Assembly: GCA_002502785.1 (NCBI GenBank)
Contig: DAQG01000076.1
Coordinates: 1 to 15,464 of the forward strand
DNA length: 15,464 nucleotides
Direction of reading: 5' to 3'
DNA from: Methanothrix harundinacea
Lineage (GTDB): Archaea; Halobacteriota; Methanosarcinia; Methanotrichales; Methanotrichaceae
The translations under genes were made by a program, and so were the position numbers. This document shows, one piece after another, positions 1 to 6,721 of this stretch; position 1 is the first letter of the stretch, and each line of letters begins with the position of its first letter. The notes beneath the pieces were generated by a model, which was given only the letters and a program-made list of their open reading frames with translations, was not told where the DNA came from and searched no databases.

Positions 1-376
1 ATAAAACAGCGAGGAGCCTATTATATTTAAGTTCCCATCTCATCATAGCTTTAGTTTTGGCGTAATTTAGGTAAAAAGTAATAATCCCACCTATTAAGAC
101 GCCTATTAAGCCGATCAGGGCGGAGATTAAGATCGTTGTATTGCTGTTCGTACCTTCCTCCAGATCTTTCACTACATCATCCTCATCTCTATTCAGGGGG
201 ACAGGGCCGTTGTTGTTCCAGATGGCTTCGCCGTCATCCTGGATCGCCTCGTCGTCCTTGCGAAAATTAGAGAGAGGAAGCTCTCCATCACCCAATTCCT
301 CTGTGGTCTCCTGCCCACACACGGGCATCGCCAGCACCACCAGCGCCAGCACGCAAAAAATCGGTTTCAGTCTCAT
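1..376 (-). CDS. Partial membrane-anchored exported protein, unknown family
   Basis: An open frame starts at the ATG at 376 and runs off the left edge without a stop, giving 125 visible codons. The first ~20 residues (MRLKPIFCVLALVVLAMPVC) form a signal peptide or N-terminal anchor. An acidic, Asn-rich stretch of about 55 residues follows. Then comes one clear membrane segment (around residues 84-104, NTTILISALIGLIGVLIGG and onward), and a basic Lys/Arg-containing tail (NYAKTKAMMRWELKYNRLL) that should lie in the cytoplasm. The likely topology is an outside N-domain with one transmembrane anchor. A GAGGGTG tract directly abuts the start codon; the preceding in-frame GTG is an alternative start. 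I do not recognise the family, and the C-terminal part is outside the window. It points the same way as the other small exported proteins of this region. Confidence 0.6.
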   Translation of the reverse strand, partial: MRLKPIFCVLALVVLAMPVCGQETTEELGDGELPLSNFRKDDEAIQDDGEAIWNNNGPVPLNRDEDDVVKDLEEGTNSNTTILISALIGLIGVLIGGIITFYLNYAKTKAMMRWELKYNRLLAVL

Positions 377-428
377 CACCCTCTTTGAGATGAAGACTGT
401 CACCACCCACGAAAAATGTTTCGGCGAA

Positions 429-493
429 TCATCGAAGCCCCAGAGCCTCCGCCTTCAGCTTCGGGCCTTCGCCGTGGCAGTCACCCTCTCCAT
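429..493 (-). repeat. Diverged ~65-bp repeat, copy A (decayed 22-codon frame)
   Basis: Hand alignment with 2090-2155 (minus strand) matches about 50 of 65 positions with a single 1-nt gap. Both copies begin with ATG and end with TGA on the minus strand. Copy B is a continuous 22-codon frame. Copy A is one base shorter, has an internal in-frame TGA and loses the frame. Both are rich in GAAGGC-like hexamers. It could be a remnant of a duplicated short gene or a small dispersed intergenic element. The alignment is by eye only. Confidence 0.45.
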
Positions 494-552
494 CTTCCGA
501 GAGCCAGAGCAAGCTCGCGCTCGGACTTGCGTGTTATCACTCTTCAGAGTTC

Positions 553-582
553 AGGTCTGCCAGGATCTCACCTGGCAGACCT
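553..582 (-). terminator. Perfect 12-bp stem-loop after the 588-974 gene
   Basis: The arms 553-564 (AGGTCTGCCAGG) and 571-582 (CCTGGCAGACCT) are perfectly complementary around a 6-nt loop. On the minus strand the hairpin begins 5 nt beyond the TAA stop of the cysteine-rich gene, the usual place for a transcript end. No T-run follows it, so it may stabilise or process the 3' end rather than terminate by itself. Confidence 0.55.
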
Positions 583-587
583 CCTGC

Positions 588-974
588 TTAAGCCTCCCAC
601 ATCTCTCGGTAGGCGTTAAAATCCATCTGAACGTCGTCCAGGTGGGCGATGACCTCCTGACCGAACGGAAGGTTCCCCCCACACATAATACATCCATCCT
701 GGGCCGGGACGGCCGTATCACGAGCGTCTTCTCCACCTACAAACTCCATGCTGGCTTCTCCGTTGGGGTCTATTATGACAGCTACTCCGTATCGGGCATC
801 CTCTTCGTAGTTCATCTGGGGTCCCCGGATGGTATAACTGACTGGGCAGACGTTGCTCTTCATCTTCGGCCCCCCGATTCCATCAACACCGCCACCACCA
901 CAGCAGCAGGCTGCTGTCATGGTCGAGAGGATCATGGTAGCCAGGATCAACAAAACTATCGATCTCATTTTCAT
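588..974 (-). CDS. Small exported Cys-rich protein, possible lipoprotein
   Basis: 128 residues starting at the ATG at 974, with a GGAG Shine-Dalgarno a few bases upstream; an ATG two codons later is the only close alternative. Residues 1-22 (MKMRSIVLLILATMILSTMT) are a classic export signal. It ends at TAACCC, where the first Cys could be a lipidated residue, although the box is not canonical. A CCCGGGG tract follows, then one further Cys near residue 43 and a CxxC (GCIMCGG) near residues 94-97, six Cys in all. The mature part of about 105 residues is mixed strand/helix and ends in an acidic, aromatic tail. The CxxC may bind metal or form disulfides. I do not recognise a family. A strong hairpin lies immediately downstream. 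It is divergent from the Cys-rich gene at 1252. Confidence 0.65.
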   Translation of the reverse strand: MKMRSIVLLILATMILSTMTAACCCGGGGVDGIGGPKMKSNVCPVSYTIRGPQMNYEEDARYGVAVIIDPNGEASMEFVGGEDARDTAVPAQDGCIMCGGNLPFGQEVIAHLDDVQMDFNAYREMWEA

Positions 975-1007
975 TCAACTCCACTTACACCTTGCTACAG
1001 GTTATTT

Positions 1008-1020
1008 ACCACCTGGTATG
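1008..1020 (-). promoter_or_regulatory. Candidate box A for the gene at 974
   Basis: On the minus strand the sequence reads GGTAAATAACC, an archaeal TATA-like element. Its centre is about 25 nt before a start site near 988, which would leave a leader of ~14 nt holding the GGAG ribosome site. A second AT-rich element (GATATTTAGC, about 1037-1048) is an alternative. Confidence 0.3.
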
Positions 1021-1169
1021 TTACATGTCAAGACAAGCTAAATATCCATCGGATATCATCGTGCGGACCGGTGCCCTCAGTATACCTGATTCGAATTTTT
1101 CGCAGAATTATCTGTGAATTCTCTGTCATCACAAGCCAAGCAGCATAACTATCGGGCTGGCGCAAAGGT

Positions 1170-1181
1170 CATATATTTTGG
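1170..1181 (+). promoter_or_regulatory. Candidate box A for the Cys-rich gene at 1252
   Basis: TCATATATTTTGG matches an archaeal TATA element and predicts a start site near 1198-1200, giving a leader of about 50 nt. A second AT-rich block at 1187-1197 could serve instead. The predicted leader contains a 14-codon frame (1196-1240), noted in the findings. Confidence 0.35.
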
Positions 1182-1251
1182 ACGCCTCTAAAAATATGGT
1201 GATGACTGAATTGATGACCATCAGCCATCGCCAGAATTGAGGGGGGTAAAT

Positions 1252-1971
1252 GTGAGAATAACTGCGTTAGTTTCCATGGCGACGATATTCTGCCTGATTT
1301 TCATGGTCTGTCCATCAGTTTGTGTCGAGTCTGAAGACGACGGGATCGTCACCGCAGGCGAAGTTGAGATTTTGGCCGGGTCTTACGTCAGTCTAGAGAT
1401 GGATAATCTCCGGGCCCAGGACGATAGAGTTCAAAAAGCAGATCAGCATCTTGCGAGCCTAGGGTTTATGCCTGCCAAAGAGGAGACCACTGACAACTTA
1501 TTCGGAATTAAGCAGAGTTATTCCGGGCGGTTGGATGGGATGGAGGCGGATCAGACTTATGAGCTCTATCTCCAGGAGTACTCAAACCCCGATTCGGAGA
1601 TGACTGCCGCCGTCGGCCGAATGGTGTTACGAGACTCTGCGGGAACCTATACGAGAACCTACACATTCATCCTGGAGGCTCCAAAGTCGGACGTCTCTAT
1701 GATCCAGGAGTATTACGTCGGAGGGTCACCGGGAGCGCTTGAGATCGTGGAGGCAAACAGCTGGTGGACCTGCATCATAGGCAAACTTTCCGAGATCGGA
1801 GCTGAGTGCGGATCATCGTTCAACAATTGCAGCCGAGAGACCACATCCCTCGTAGGCTATATTGGCTGTATCGCCTCTCACTGTGGCCCCAGCTTCACCA
1901 AAGCCTCGATCTGCTGCAGCTGCGGTTGCGAACGGTGGTGCCGCTGGGCGTACGGATGCTGCCGGATGTAA
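1252..1971 (+). CDS. Exported Cys-rich protein, halocin-C8-like archaeocin precursor candidate
   Basis: I place the start at GTG 1252, because a strong GGGGGGT ribosome site ends 4 nt upstream; the in-frame TTG at 1237 lies before that site. The product is 239 residues. Residues 1-25 (MRITALVSMATIFCLIFMVC) are a Sec-type signal peptide. The middle, to about residue 167, is acidic and strand-rich and has no Cys. The C-terminal ~68 residues, after NSWWTC, hold 12 Cys, ending in a dense CCSCGCERWC...GCC cluster. This layout of signal, Cys-free pro-region with strands, Trp-rich junction and compact Cys-rich C-terminal peptide is that of halocin C8-type precursors, in which the C-terminal part is the secreted toxin and the N-terminal part confers immunity. 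The resemblance is architectural and I cannot confirm homology. An antimicrobial peptide or a disulfide-rich surface protein are both possible. A strong terminator follows. Confidence 0.7.
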   Translation: MRITALVSMATIFCLIFMVCPSVCVESEDDGIVTAGEVEILAGSYVSLEMDNLRAQDDRVQKADQHLASLGFMPAKEETTDNLFGIKQSYSGRLDGMEADQTYELYLQEYSNPDSEMTAAVGRMVLRDSAGTYTRTYTFILEAPKSDVSMIQEYYVGGSPGALEIVEANSWWTCIIGKLSEIGAECGSSFNNCSRETTSLVGYIGCIASHCGPSFTKASICCSCGCERWCRWAYGCCRM

Positions 1972-1986
1972 TCGTCGAATTGGTCT

Positions 1987-2035
1987 GGTAGTATAAACGT
2001 CATAGGTGCTTTATACTGCCAAAGATTTCTTTTTA
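1987..2035 (+). terminator. Hairpin plus T-tract terminator of the Cys-rich gene
   Basis: GGTAGTATAAA (1987-1997) pairs with TTTATACTGCC (2010-2020) as an 11-bp stem with one G-U pair and a 12-nt loop. The T-rich tract TTTCTTTTTAG follows at 2026-2036. It begins 15 nt after the TAA stop of the gene ending at 1971, so that gene is probably transcribed alone. Confidence 0.65.
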
Positions 2036-2089
2036 GTTGTAACATTTATTCGAAAACAACCTGCAGCGGCTCTCCCAACCAAAAGAGCG

Positions 2090-2155
2090 TCAGCGATGCC
2101 CCAAAGCCTTCGCCTTCTGCTTTGAGGCCTTCACTGTGGCCGCCGACACCTTCAT
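2090..2155 (-). repeat. Diverged ~66-bp repeat, copy B (intact 22-codon frame)
   Basis: This is the second copy of the sequence at 429-493. On the minus strand it reads as an uninterrupted frame from ATG at 2155 to TGA at 2090 with a basic product (MKVSAATVKASKQKAKALGHR is the full 21 residues). There is no convincing ribosome site, so translation is doubtful. The GAAGGC-type hexamer bias accounts for some, but probably not all, of the similarity between copies. Confidence 0.4.
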
Positions 2156-2217
2156 CTGCCACCCTATAATCTCGTGGACATCTGGGTCGGGCTTGATCCT
2201 TCAAATTTCCACCGCGG

Positions 2218-2256
2218 TTACGATTAGGTGTATCGATCTTACCAATCTAATCGTAA
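2218..2256 (-). terminator. 10-bp inverted repeat across the stop of the 2247-2648 gene
   Basis: TTACGATTAG (2218-2227) and CTAATCGTAA (2247-2256) are perfectly complementary, separated by 19 nt. The right arm contains the TAG stop and the last codons of the minus-strand gene, so the hairpin forms at the end of its message. No T-run follows, so a 3'-end stabiliser or processing signal is as likely as a terminator. Confidence 0.45.
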
Positions 2257-2648
2257 TAATCTTCTGGAATTAGGATCGGTATCTCGTAGTGCTGAGACAA
2301 GAACCAGGGATCGTTTGAGTAAAATGGAGACAGGAAATCCGCGGTGCCGTTGCTTTGATTTAACTTCAATGGAGTTCCCTGAAACTCAGTCCCGAGCCAC
2401 CCGATGTCATCTAAATCGATCTCTTCATCGTCGTATTCAGGAACCAGGGAACCATTGACCACCTTCATCCCGTCAGGGGTGCCTCCCCAGGTCCACAGGC
2501 CGTCGCCTTCGTCGGTGGATATCCTCTCAGGCTGACTCGCCAACCACGCAGTTCCGAAGTCGCCTCCAACGCTCACAGTCTCCGCCCCGAAGGCGGTGAC
2601 ACCGGCCGCTATAAGGGCCAAGAAGGATAACGCGATAACCATTCTCAT
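2247..2648 (-). CDS. Small acidic exported protein, unknown family
   Basis: 133 residues from the ATG at 2648. I prefer this to the longer frame from 2687, because the longer start puts 13 polar residues before the hydrophobic segment and a GGGG ribosome-like site lies just ahead of 2648. Residues 1-23 (MRMVIALSFLALIAAGVTAF) form a clear signal peptide with an AFGAE cleavage region. The mature ~110 residues are strongly acidic, Trp/Tyr-rich and Cys-free, with Gly/Asp patches (EYDDEEIDLDDIGWLG) and the C-terminus PEDYYD. No catalytic motif is visible and I do not recognise the family. It is probably a soluble extracytoplasmic protein. It has its own promoter and a hairpin at its stop. Confidence 0.6.
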   Translation of the reverse strand: MRMVIALSFLALIAAGVTAFGAETVSVGGDFGTAWLASQPERISTDEGDGLWTWGGTPDGMKVVNGSLVPEYDDEEIDLDDIGWLGTEFQGTPLKLNQSNGTADFLSPFYSNDPWFLSQHYEIPILIPEDYYD

Positions 2649-2690
2649 AAACAAACCCCACTCTATCCTTGGCGACTGGTGATGCAAGCT

Positions 2691-2703
2691 GTCGATAAAA
2701 GCC
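2691..2703 (-). promoter_or_regulatory. Candidate box A for the gene at 2648
   Basis: The minus strand reads GGCTTTTATCGAC, a good archaeal box A. Its centre predicts a start site near 2671 and a leader of about 23 nt, long enough to carry the ribosome site before the ATG at 2648. Confidence 0.4.
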
Positions 2704-3093
2704 TTTCGAAAAGCTGCAGCACTTCTGCCCCTCCTGATAGTAATAAATCCTGCGTGAAAGATCGAGCCTTAAATCGATCGGACTCCTTAATCTGTATTCG
2801 GAAATAAAATTGAGGTTAGATCTCCTTTTCGTTCAGCGCGTCGATCCTTGGCCCTGATAACACGTGATCAAGGCTTTCGATCCCTCTTCGTAACGCTTCC
2901 GGGTTAATCTCATCGAGAGCGAGCTACCTGGCGAGCTTAGGCCGCCGAGCTTCGTATGTTGGTCCCTTTGAAGCCCCATTTCTATTTCGGTCTCTTGCTC
3001 AAATAAACTCTCAGATTGAATTACACAGAGAAAGAGGCGAGACCCTTCTCAAGATCCTCGCTTTGCATCAAAGAGATTCTTAAAGAAAATTAG
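2704..3093. other. Gene-poor gap before the tRNA pair
   Basis: I see no supportable coding frame here on either strand. It contains a few AT-rich elements (such as around 2738-2750 and 2800-2812). A T-rich stretch on the minus strand just past tRNA-Phe (about 3065-3092, AATTTTCTTTAAG followed by further T-tracts) is suited to ending tRNA transcription. An 11-nt match to the 5' part of tRNA-Phe (GAGCTACCTGG, near 2931-2941) is probably chance. Confidence 0.4.
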
Positions 3094-3167
3094 TGCCCAG
3101 ACCCGGATTCGAACCGGGGACAGCCAGATCTTCAGTCTGGTGCTCTCCCGGACTGAGCTACCTGGGC
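3094..3167 (-). tRNA. tRNA-Phe (GAA)
   Basis: A 74-nt cloverleaf on the minus strand. The acceptor GCCCAGG pairs with TCTGGGC (one G-U) with discriminator A. The anticodon stem CCAGA/TCTGG closes the loop CTGAAGA, whose middle triplet GAA reads Phe codons. The T-arm is CCCGG-TTCGAAT-CCGGG. No CCA is encoded (the next bases are CTA), so CCA must be added by the nucleotidyltransferase. It lies 5 nt downstream of tRNA-Val and is probably processed from a common transcript. Confidence 0.95.
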
Positions 3168-3172
3168 AATAT

Positions 3173-3249
3173 TGGTGGGCTCGATGCGATTCGAACGCAT
3201 GATCCCCGCCATGTCAAGGCGATGTCATAACCAGCTAGACCACGAGCCC
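3173..3249 (-). tRNA. tRNA-Val (GAC), CCA encoded
   Basis: A minus-strand cloverleaf with a perfect 7-bp acceptor (GGGCTCG/CGAGCCC). The anticodon stem TCGCC/GGCGG surrounds the loop TTGACAT, giving anticodon GAC (Val). The T-arm is ATGCG-TTCGAAT-CGCAT. After the discriminator A the genome encodes CCA (3173-3175), unlike its neighbour tRNA-Phe; without CCA the gene is 3176-3249. Confidence 0.95.
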
Positions 3250-3280
3250 GCAACCAACGGATGCTCCCACTGAGCTTTTC

Positions 3281-3293
3281 GAAGATAAATCCT
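3281..3293 (-). promoter_or_regulatory. Candidate box A for the tRNA-Val/tRNA-Phe unit
   Basis: The minus strand reads GGATTTATCTTCG, with a TTTATC core about 38 nt before the 5' end of tRNA-Val. This fits a start site near 3260 and a short 5' leader removed by RNase P. It would drive both tRNAs. Confidence 0.4.
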
Positions 3294-3408
3294 TCGGTCA
3301 GGAAGGGAATGAAAGGGGCCGACGGAGGCTCGGTTAAGGTGGGGTGAGGCTGCGGGATTTTGGCGGCGGGCGGGAGAAGGCCAGAAGATCTGGACGAAGG
3401 GTTGTAAG

Positions 3409-3504
3409 GCTGAAAGAGAACGAGAAATAGAAAAAGAGCGAGAAAACGATATGGAAAACGGGTGGGGAGAGATGAGGCGAAAAGCCCTTTTTGGGCCTCG
3501 CCTC
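3409..3504 (-). terminator. carB 3' end: hairpin and pyrimidine-rich T-tracts
   Basis: GAGGCGA...GCCC (3474-3487) pairs with GGGC.TCGCCTC (3493-3504) with small internal bulges, and the hairpin overlaps the first bases of the carB stop. Beyond it the minus strand is almost purely pyrimidine, with repeated T-tracts (CGTTTTCTCGCTCTTTTTC, about 3425-3450), the usual form of archaeal termination signals. Confidence 0.5.
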
Positions 3505-6500
3505 ACCTCACTTCCTGGTGATACTCGTTCAGCGCCTTGATGGTGATCTCGCCGGTCTTGGCGATGGCGATCGCCTGAGCCGCGGCCCGCGCCGCCTGGA
3601 CCGTGGTTATGTAGGGGACGTGGTAGTCGACGGCGTTCCGCCTGATCTGGAAGCCGTCCTTCACCGACTGCTTCGTCGTCGGGGTGTTTATGATCAGGCT
3701 CACTTCACACCGTTTCATGTAGTCGAGGACGTTCGGGCTACCGATATAGATCTTGTTGACCTTCTCGACGGGAATTCCCATCCCTGTCAGGAAGTCGGCG
3801 GTCCCGTCGGTGGCGATTATCTTGAGGCCTGCTTCGGTTAGCTTTCTCACCACCTCAGCGATCGGTCCCTTGTCCTCGTCTCTCACCGATACGAAGACGA
3901 TACCCTGGGTGGGAAGGGTGTTGTCGGCGGATAGCTCCGCCTTGAAGAAGGCTAGGCCCGGAACGTAGTCGATCCCCATCACCTCACCCGTCGACCTCAT
4001 CTCAGGTCCTAGGAGGGTGTCGGCACCGGGGAGCTTGTCGAAGGGTAGGAGCACCTCCTTCACCGAGACGTATGGGAGGGTCGGCTCCTTAGTGTAGCCC
4101 AGCTCTTGGAGGGTTTTTTCGATCATGACCCCCGCTGCGATCTTGGCGAGAGGCAGGCCCACCGTCTTCGAGACGAAGGGTATCGTCCTGCTGGACCTGG
4201 GGTTTGCCTCCAGGACGTAGACGATCCCGTCCTTGTAGGCCATCTGGATGTTGAGAATCCCCTTCACTTGGAGGGCCAGGGCGATCTTCGTGACGTACTC
4301 TCGGACGGTGTCCAGGACCGCGGGCGGTATCGTCTGGGGCGGGATGATGCAGGCGCTGTCGCCTGAGTGGATCCCAGCCTCCTCGATGTGCTCCATTATC
4401 GCTCCGATCAGGACCTCCTGGCCGTCTGATACGGCGTCGACGTCGATCTCGATGGCGTTCTGGAGGAAGTCGTCGATGAGGATCGGGTGCTCCGGCGATA
4501 CCCTCACCGCCTCCCTCATGTAAACCTCCAGCTCCCTTTCGTCGTAGACAATTTCCATGGCCCTGCCACCGAGGACGTAGCTCGGCCTCACCAGCACCGG
4601 GTAACCTATCCTCTTCGCCTCGGCCTTCGCCTGGTCCGGGGACGTGGCGTAACCCGCCTCCGGCTGGGGTATCCCCATCTCCCGGAGGGCGAGGTTGAAC
4701 CTCTCCCGGTCCTCGGCCATGTCGATCTTCTCAGGGCTGGTCCCAAGGATCTTTGTGTCGAGGCCCCGTCTTGCGATCTCCTTCTCCAGAGGGACGGCCA
4801 GGTTCACGGCCGTCTGGCCTCCGAACTGGACCATGACGCCGTAGTACCTCTCCTTCTCGATGATGTTCATCACGTCCTCGAGGGTCAGCGGTTCGAAGAA
4901 CAGCTTGTCGGAGGTGTCGTAATCGGTGGAGACGGTTTCTGGGTTGTTGTTGGCTATGTGGGCCTCGATCCCCTGCTCTCGGAGGGCCAGGACCGCGTGG
5001 ACGGTGGAATAGTCAAACTCGATCCCCTGGCCGATCCTGATGGGGCCGGACCCGATGATCAGGACCTTTTTGTTCTCGGTGGGGACAAGCTCGCACTCGT
5101 CCTCATAGGAGGAGTAGTAGTAAGGGGTCTTGGCCGCGAACTCGGCGGCGCAGGTGTCCACCATCTTGTAGGTGGGAACGATCCCGTTTTCGATCCGGAG
5201 GTCTGCGATCTCGACCCTCTTCTTGCCGAGGATTTTTGCGATCCTGTCGTCAGTGAACCCCATCCTCTTCGCCTTTCTCAGGACCGGAACCGAGAAATTC
5301 TCCTTTATCTCGTCCTCCATGGAGATTATGTTCTCAATTCTCCAGATGAAGTAGGGGTGGATCATGGTGAGCTCTGATATCTCCTCGACGGTGAAGCCGC
5401 GCCGGAGGGCCTGATATACGGCAAATAGCCTCTCGTCGGTCGGCGTCACCAAAAGGCGTCTCACCTCGTCGTCGGTCCAAGGAGTGTACTTGCCCTGGTA
5501 GCCGAGGTCCATATCGATCTCCAGGGACCTGACCGCCTTCATCAGAGCCTCCTCGTAGCTCCTGCCTATGGACATCACCTCGCCCGTCGACTTCATGGCG
5601 GTGGTGAGGGTCTTATCGGCCTTGACGAACTTATCGAAGGGCCACCTTGGGATCTTCATCACCACGTAGTCGACCGTCGGCTCGAAGGAGGCGGGGGTCT
5701 CGCCGGTGACGTCGTTTGATATCTCGTCTAGGGTCATGCCGATGGCGATCTTGGCCGTGACCCGGGCGATGGGGTATCCCGTCGCCTTGGAGGCGAGAGC
5801 CGAGCTTCTCGATACCCTCGGGTTCACCTCTATCACTCTGTACTCGCCGTCCTTGGCCGCGAACTGGATGTTGCAGCCGCCCTCGATCTTCAGAGCTCTG
5901 ATGATGTTTATCGCGGCGCTCCGGAGGATCTGGACCTCCTCGTCGGTGAGGGTCTGGATCGGGGTCACGACGATCGATTCGCCGGTGTGAATCCCCATGG
6001 GGTCCATGTTCTCCATGTTGCAGATGGTGATGCAGGTGTTGTTTGAGTCGCGCATCACCTCGTACTCAAGCTCCGTCCAGCCGACGAGGCTCTCCTCGAT
6101 GAGGACCTGGTGGATGCGGGACCTCTTCATCCCCATCTCCACGATCCTGAAGAAATCCTCCTCGGTCTCGGCAGAGCCACCGCCCGCCCCGCCCAGGGTG
6201 TAGGCGGGCCTTATAATCAAAGGAAGGCCCAGCTCAGCGAGGGCTTCCTTCGCCTCCTCAACGGTGTCGACGGCGCGGCTCTTTGGGACCGGTTCGCCGA
6301 TCCTTATCATGGCGCTCTTGAAGAGGTCGCGGTCTTCGGTCTCCTGGATGGCGTGGACCGATGTGCCCAGCACCTCCACGTTGAACTTGTCGAGGACGCC
6401 CATCTCGGCAAGCTCGCTGGTAACGTTGAGGCCTGTCTGGCCGCCTATCCCGGCGATTACTCCGTCGGGCCTCTCCTTCTCGATGATCTTGGCGACGATC

Positions 6501-6715
6501 TCGGGGACGAGGGGCTCGATATAGACCTTGTCCGCCATCTCCGGGTCGGTCATGATGGTGGCTGGGTTGGAGTTGACCAGGACAACCTCGACCCCCTCCT
6601 CCTGGAGGGATTTGCAGGCCTGCGACCCCGAGAAGTCGAACTCGGCGGCCTGGCCGATCTGGATCGGTCCCGATCCTATGAGAAGAACTTTCTTTATGTC
6701 AGGTCTTTTCGGCAA
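3503..6715 (-). CDS. carB: Carbamoyl phosphate synthetase, large subunit
   Basis: 1070 residues, full length for the undivided subunit. CarB uses ammonia supplied by CarA, bicarbonate and two ATP to make carbamoyl phosphate in the cytoplasm for pyrimidines and arginine. Two homologous halves are visible. The first opens with GSGPIQIGQAAEFDFSG (near residue 14) and the second with GSGPIRIGQGIEFDYS (near 552), each followed by an ATP-grasp domain with GGQTxxN and EVNPR/EANPR motifs. An oligomerisation region (~400-550) joins the halves. The C-terminal MGS-like allosteric domain (~935-1070) contains ATDGTADFL and the NTPT loop. The start is TTG at 6715: the preceding in-frame codon is TAG, no ATG precedes the essential N-terminal motif, and GAGGAGGTGA lies 6 nt upstream inside the end of carA. 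The carA stop is only 6 nt away, so the two are translated from one message. Confidence 0.97.
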   Translation of the reverse strand: MPKRPDIKKVLLIGSGPIQIGQAAEFDFSGSQACKSLQEEGVEVVLVNSNPATIMTDPEMADKVYIEPLVPEIVAKIIEKERPDGVIAGIGGQTGLNVTSELAEMGVLDKFNVEVLGTSVHAIQETEDRDLFKSAMIRIGEPVPKSRAVDTVEEAKEALAELGLPLIIRPAYTLGGAGGGSAETEEDFFRIVEMGMKRSRIHQVLIEESLVGWTELEYEVMRDSNNTCITICNMENMDPMGIHTGESIVVTPIQTLTDEEVQILRSAAINIIRALKIEGGCNIQFAAKDGEYRVIEVNPRVSRSSALASKATGYPIARVTAKIAIGMTLDEISNDVTGETPASFEPTVDYVVMKIPRWPFDKFVKADKTLTTAMKSTGEVMSIGRSYEEALMKAVRSLEIDMDLGYQGKYTPWTDDEVRRLLVTPTDERLFAVYQALRRGFTVEEISELTMIHPYFIWRIENIISMEDEIKENFSVPVLRKAKRMGFTDDRIAKILGKKRVEIADLRIENGIVPTYKMVDTCAAEFAAKTPYYYSSYEDECELVPTENKKVLIIGSGPIRIGQGIEFDYSTVHAVLALREQGIEAHIANNNPETVSTDYDTSDKLFFEPLTLEDVMNIIEKERYYGVMVQFGGQTAVNLAVPLEKEIARRGLDTKILGTSPEKIDMAEDRERFNLALREMGIPQPEAGYATSPDQAKAEAKRIGYPVLVRPSYVLGGRAMEIVYDERELEVYMREAVRVSPEHPILIDDFLQNAIEIDVDAVSDGQEVLIGAIMEHIEEAGIHSGDSACIIPPQTIPPAVLDTVREYVTKIALALQVKGILNIQMAYKDGIVYVLEANPRSSRTIPFVSKTVGLPLAKIAAGVMIEKTLQELGYTKEPTLPYVSVKEVLLPFDKLPGADTLLGPEMRSTGEVMGIDYVPGLAFFKAELSADNTLPTQGIVFVSVRDEDKGPIAEVVRKLTEAGLKIIATDGTADFLTGMGIPVEKVNKIYIGSPNVLDYMKRCEVSLIINTPTTKQSVKDGFQIRRNAVDYHVPYITTVQAARAAAQAIAIAKTGEITIKALNEYHQEVR

Positions 6716-6721
6716 CTACCA

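Noticed and set aside
141..1148. 335-codon plus-strand frame
   Set aside because: Its product is Ser/Thr/Arg-rich and low in structure. It is antisense to two genes that have signal peptides and ribosome sites, so it is a shadow frame.
1199..1225. C/D box guide RNA (GTGATGA, CTGA, TTGATGA)
   Set aside because: The C and D boxes abut with no room for a guide, and there is no terminal D box or closing stem at the required spacing.
2931..2941. 11-nt match to part of tRNA-Phe, a possible att-site remnant
   Set aside because: It is too short, matches the 5' part of the tRNA rather than the usual 3' att core, and there is no integrase gene in the window.
4487..5377. 296-codon plus-strand frame opposite carB
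   Set aside because: Antisense to conserved carB with the same shadow composition and no ribosome site that stands out.
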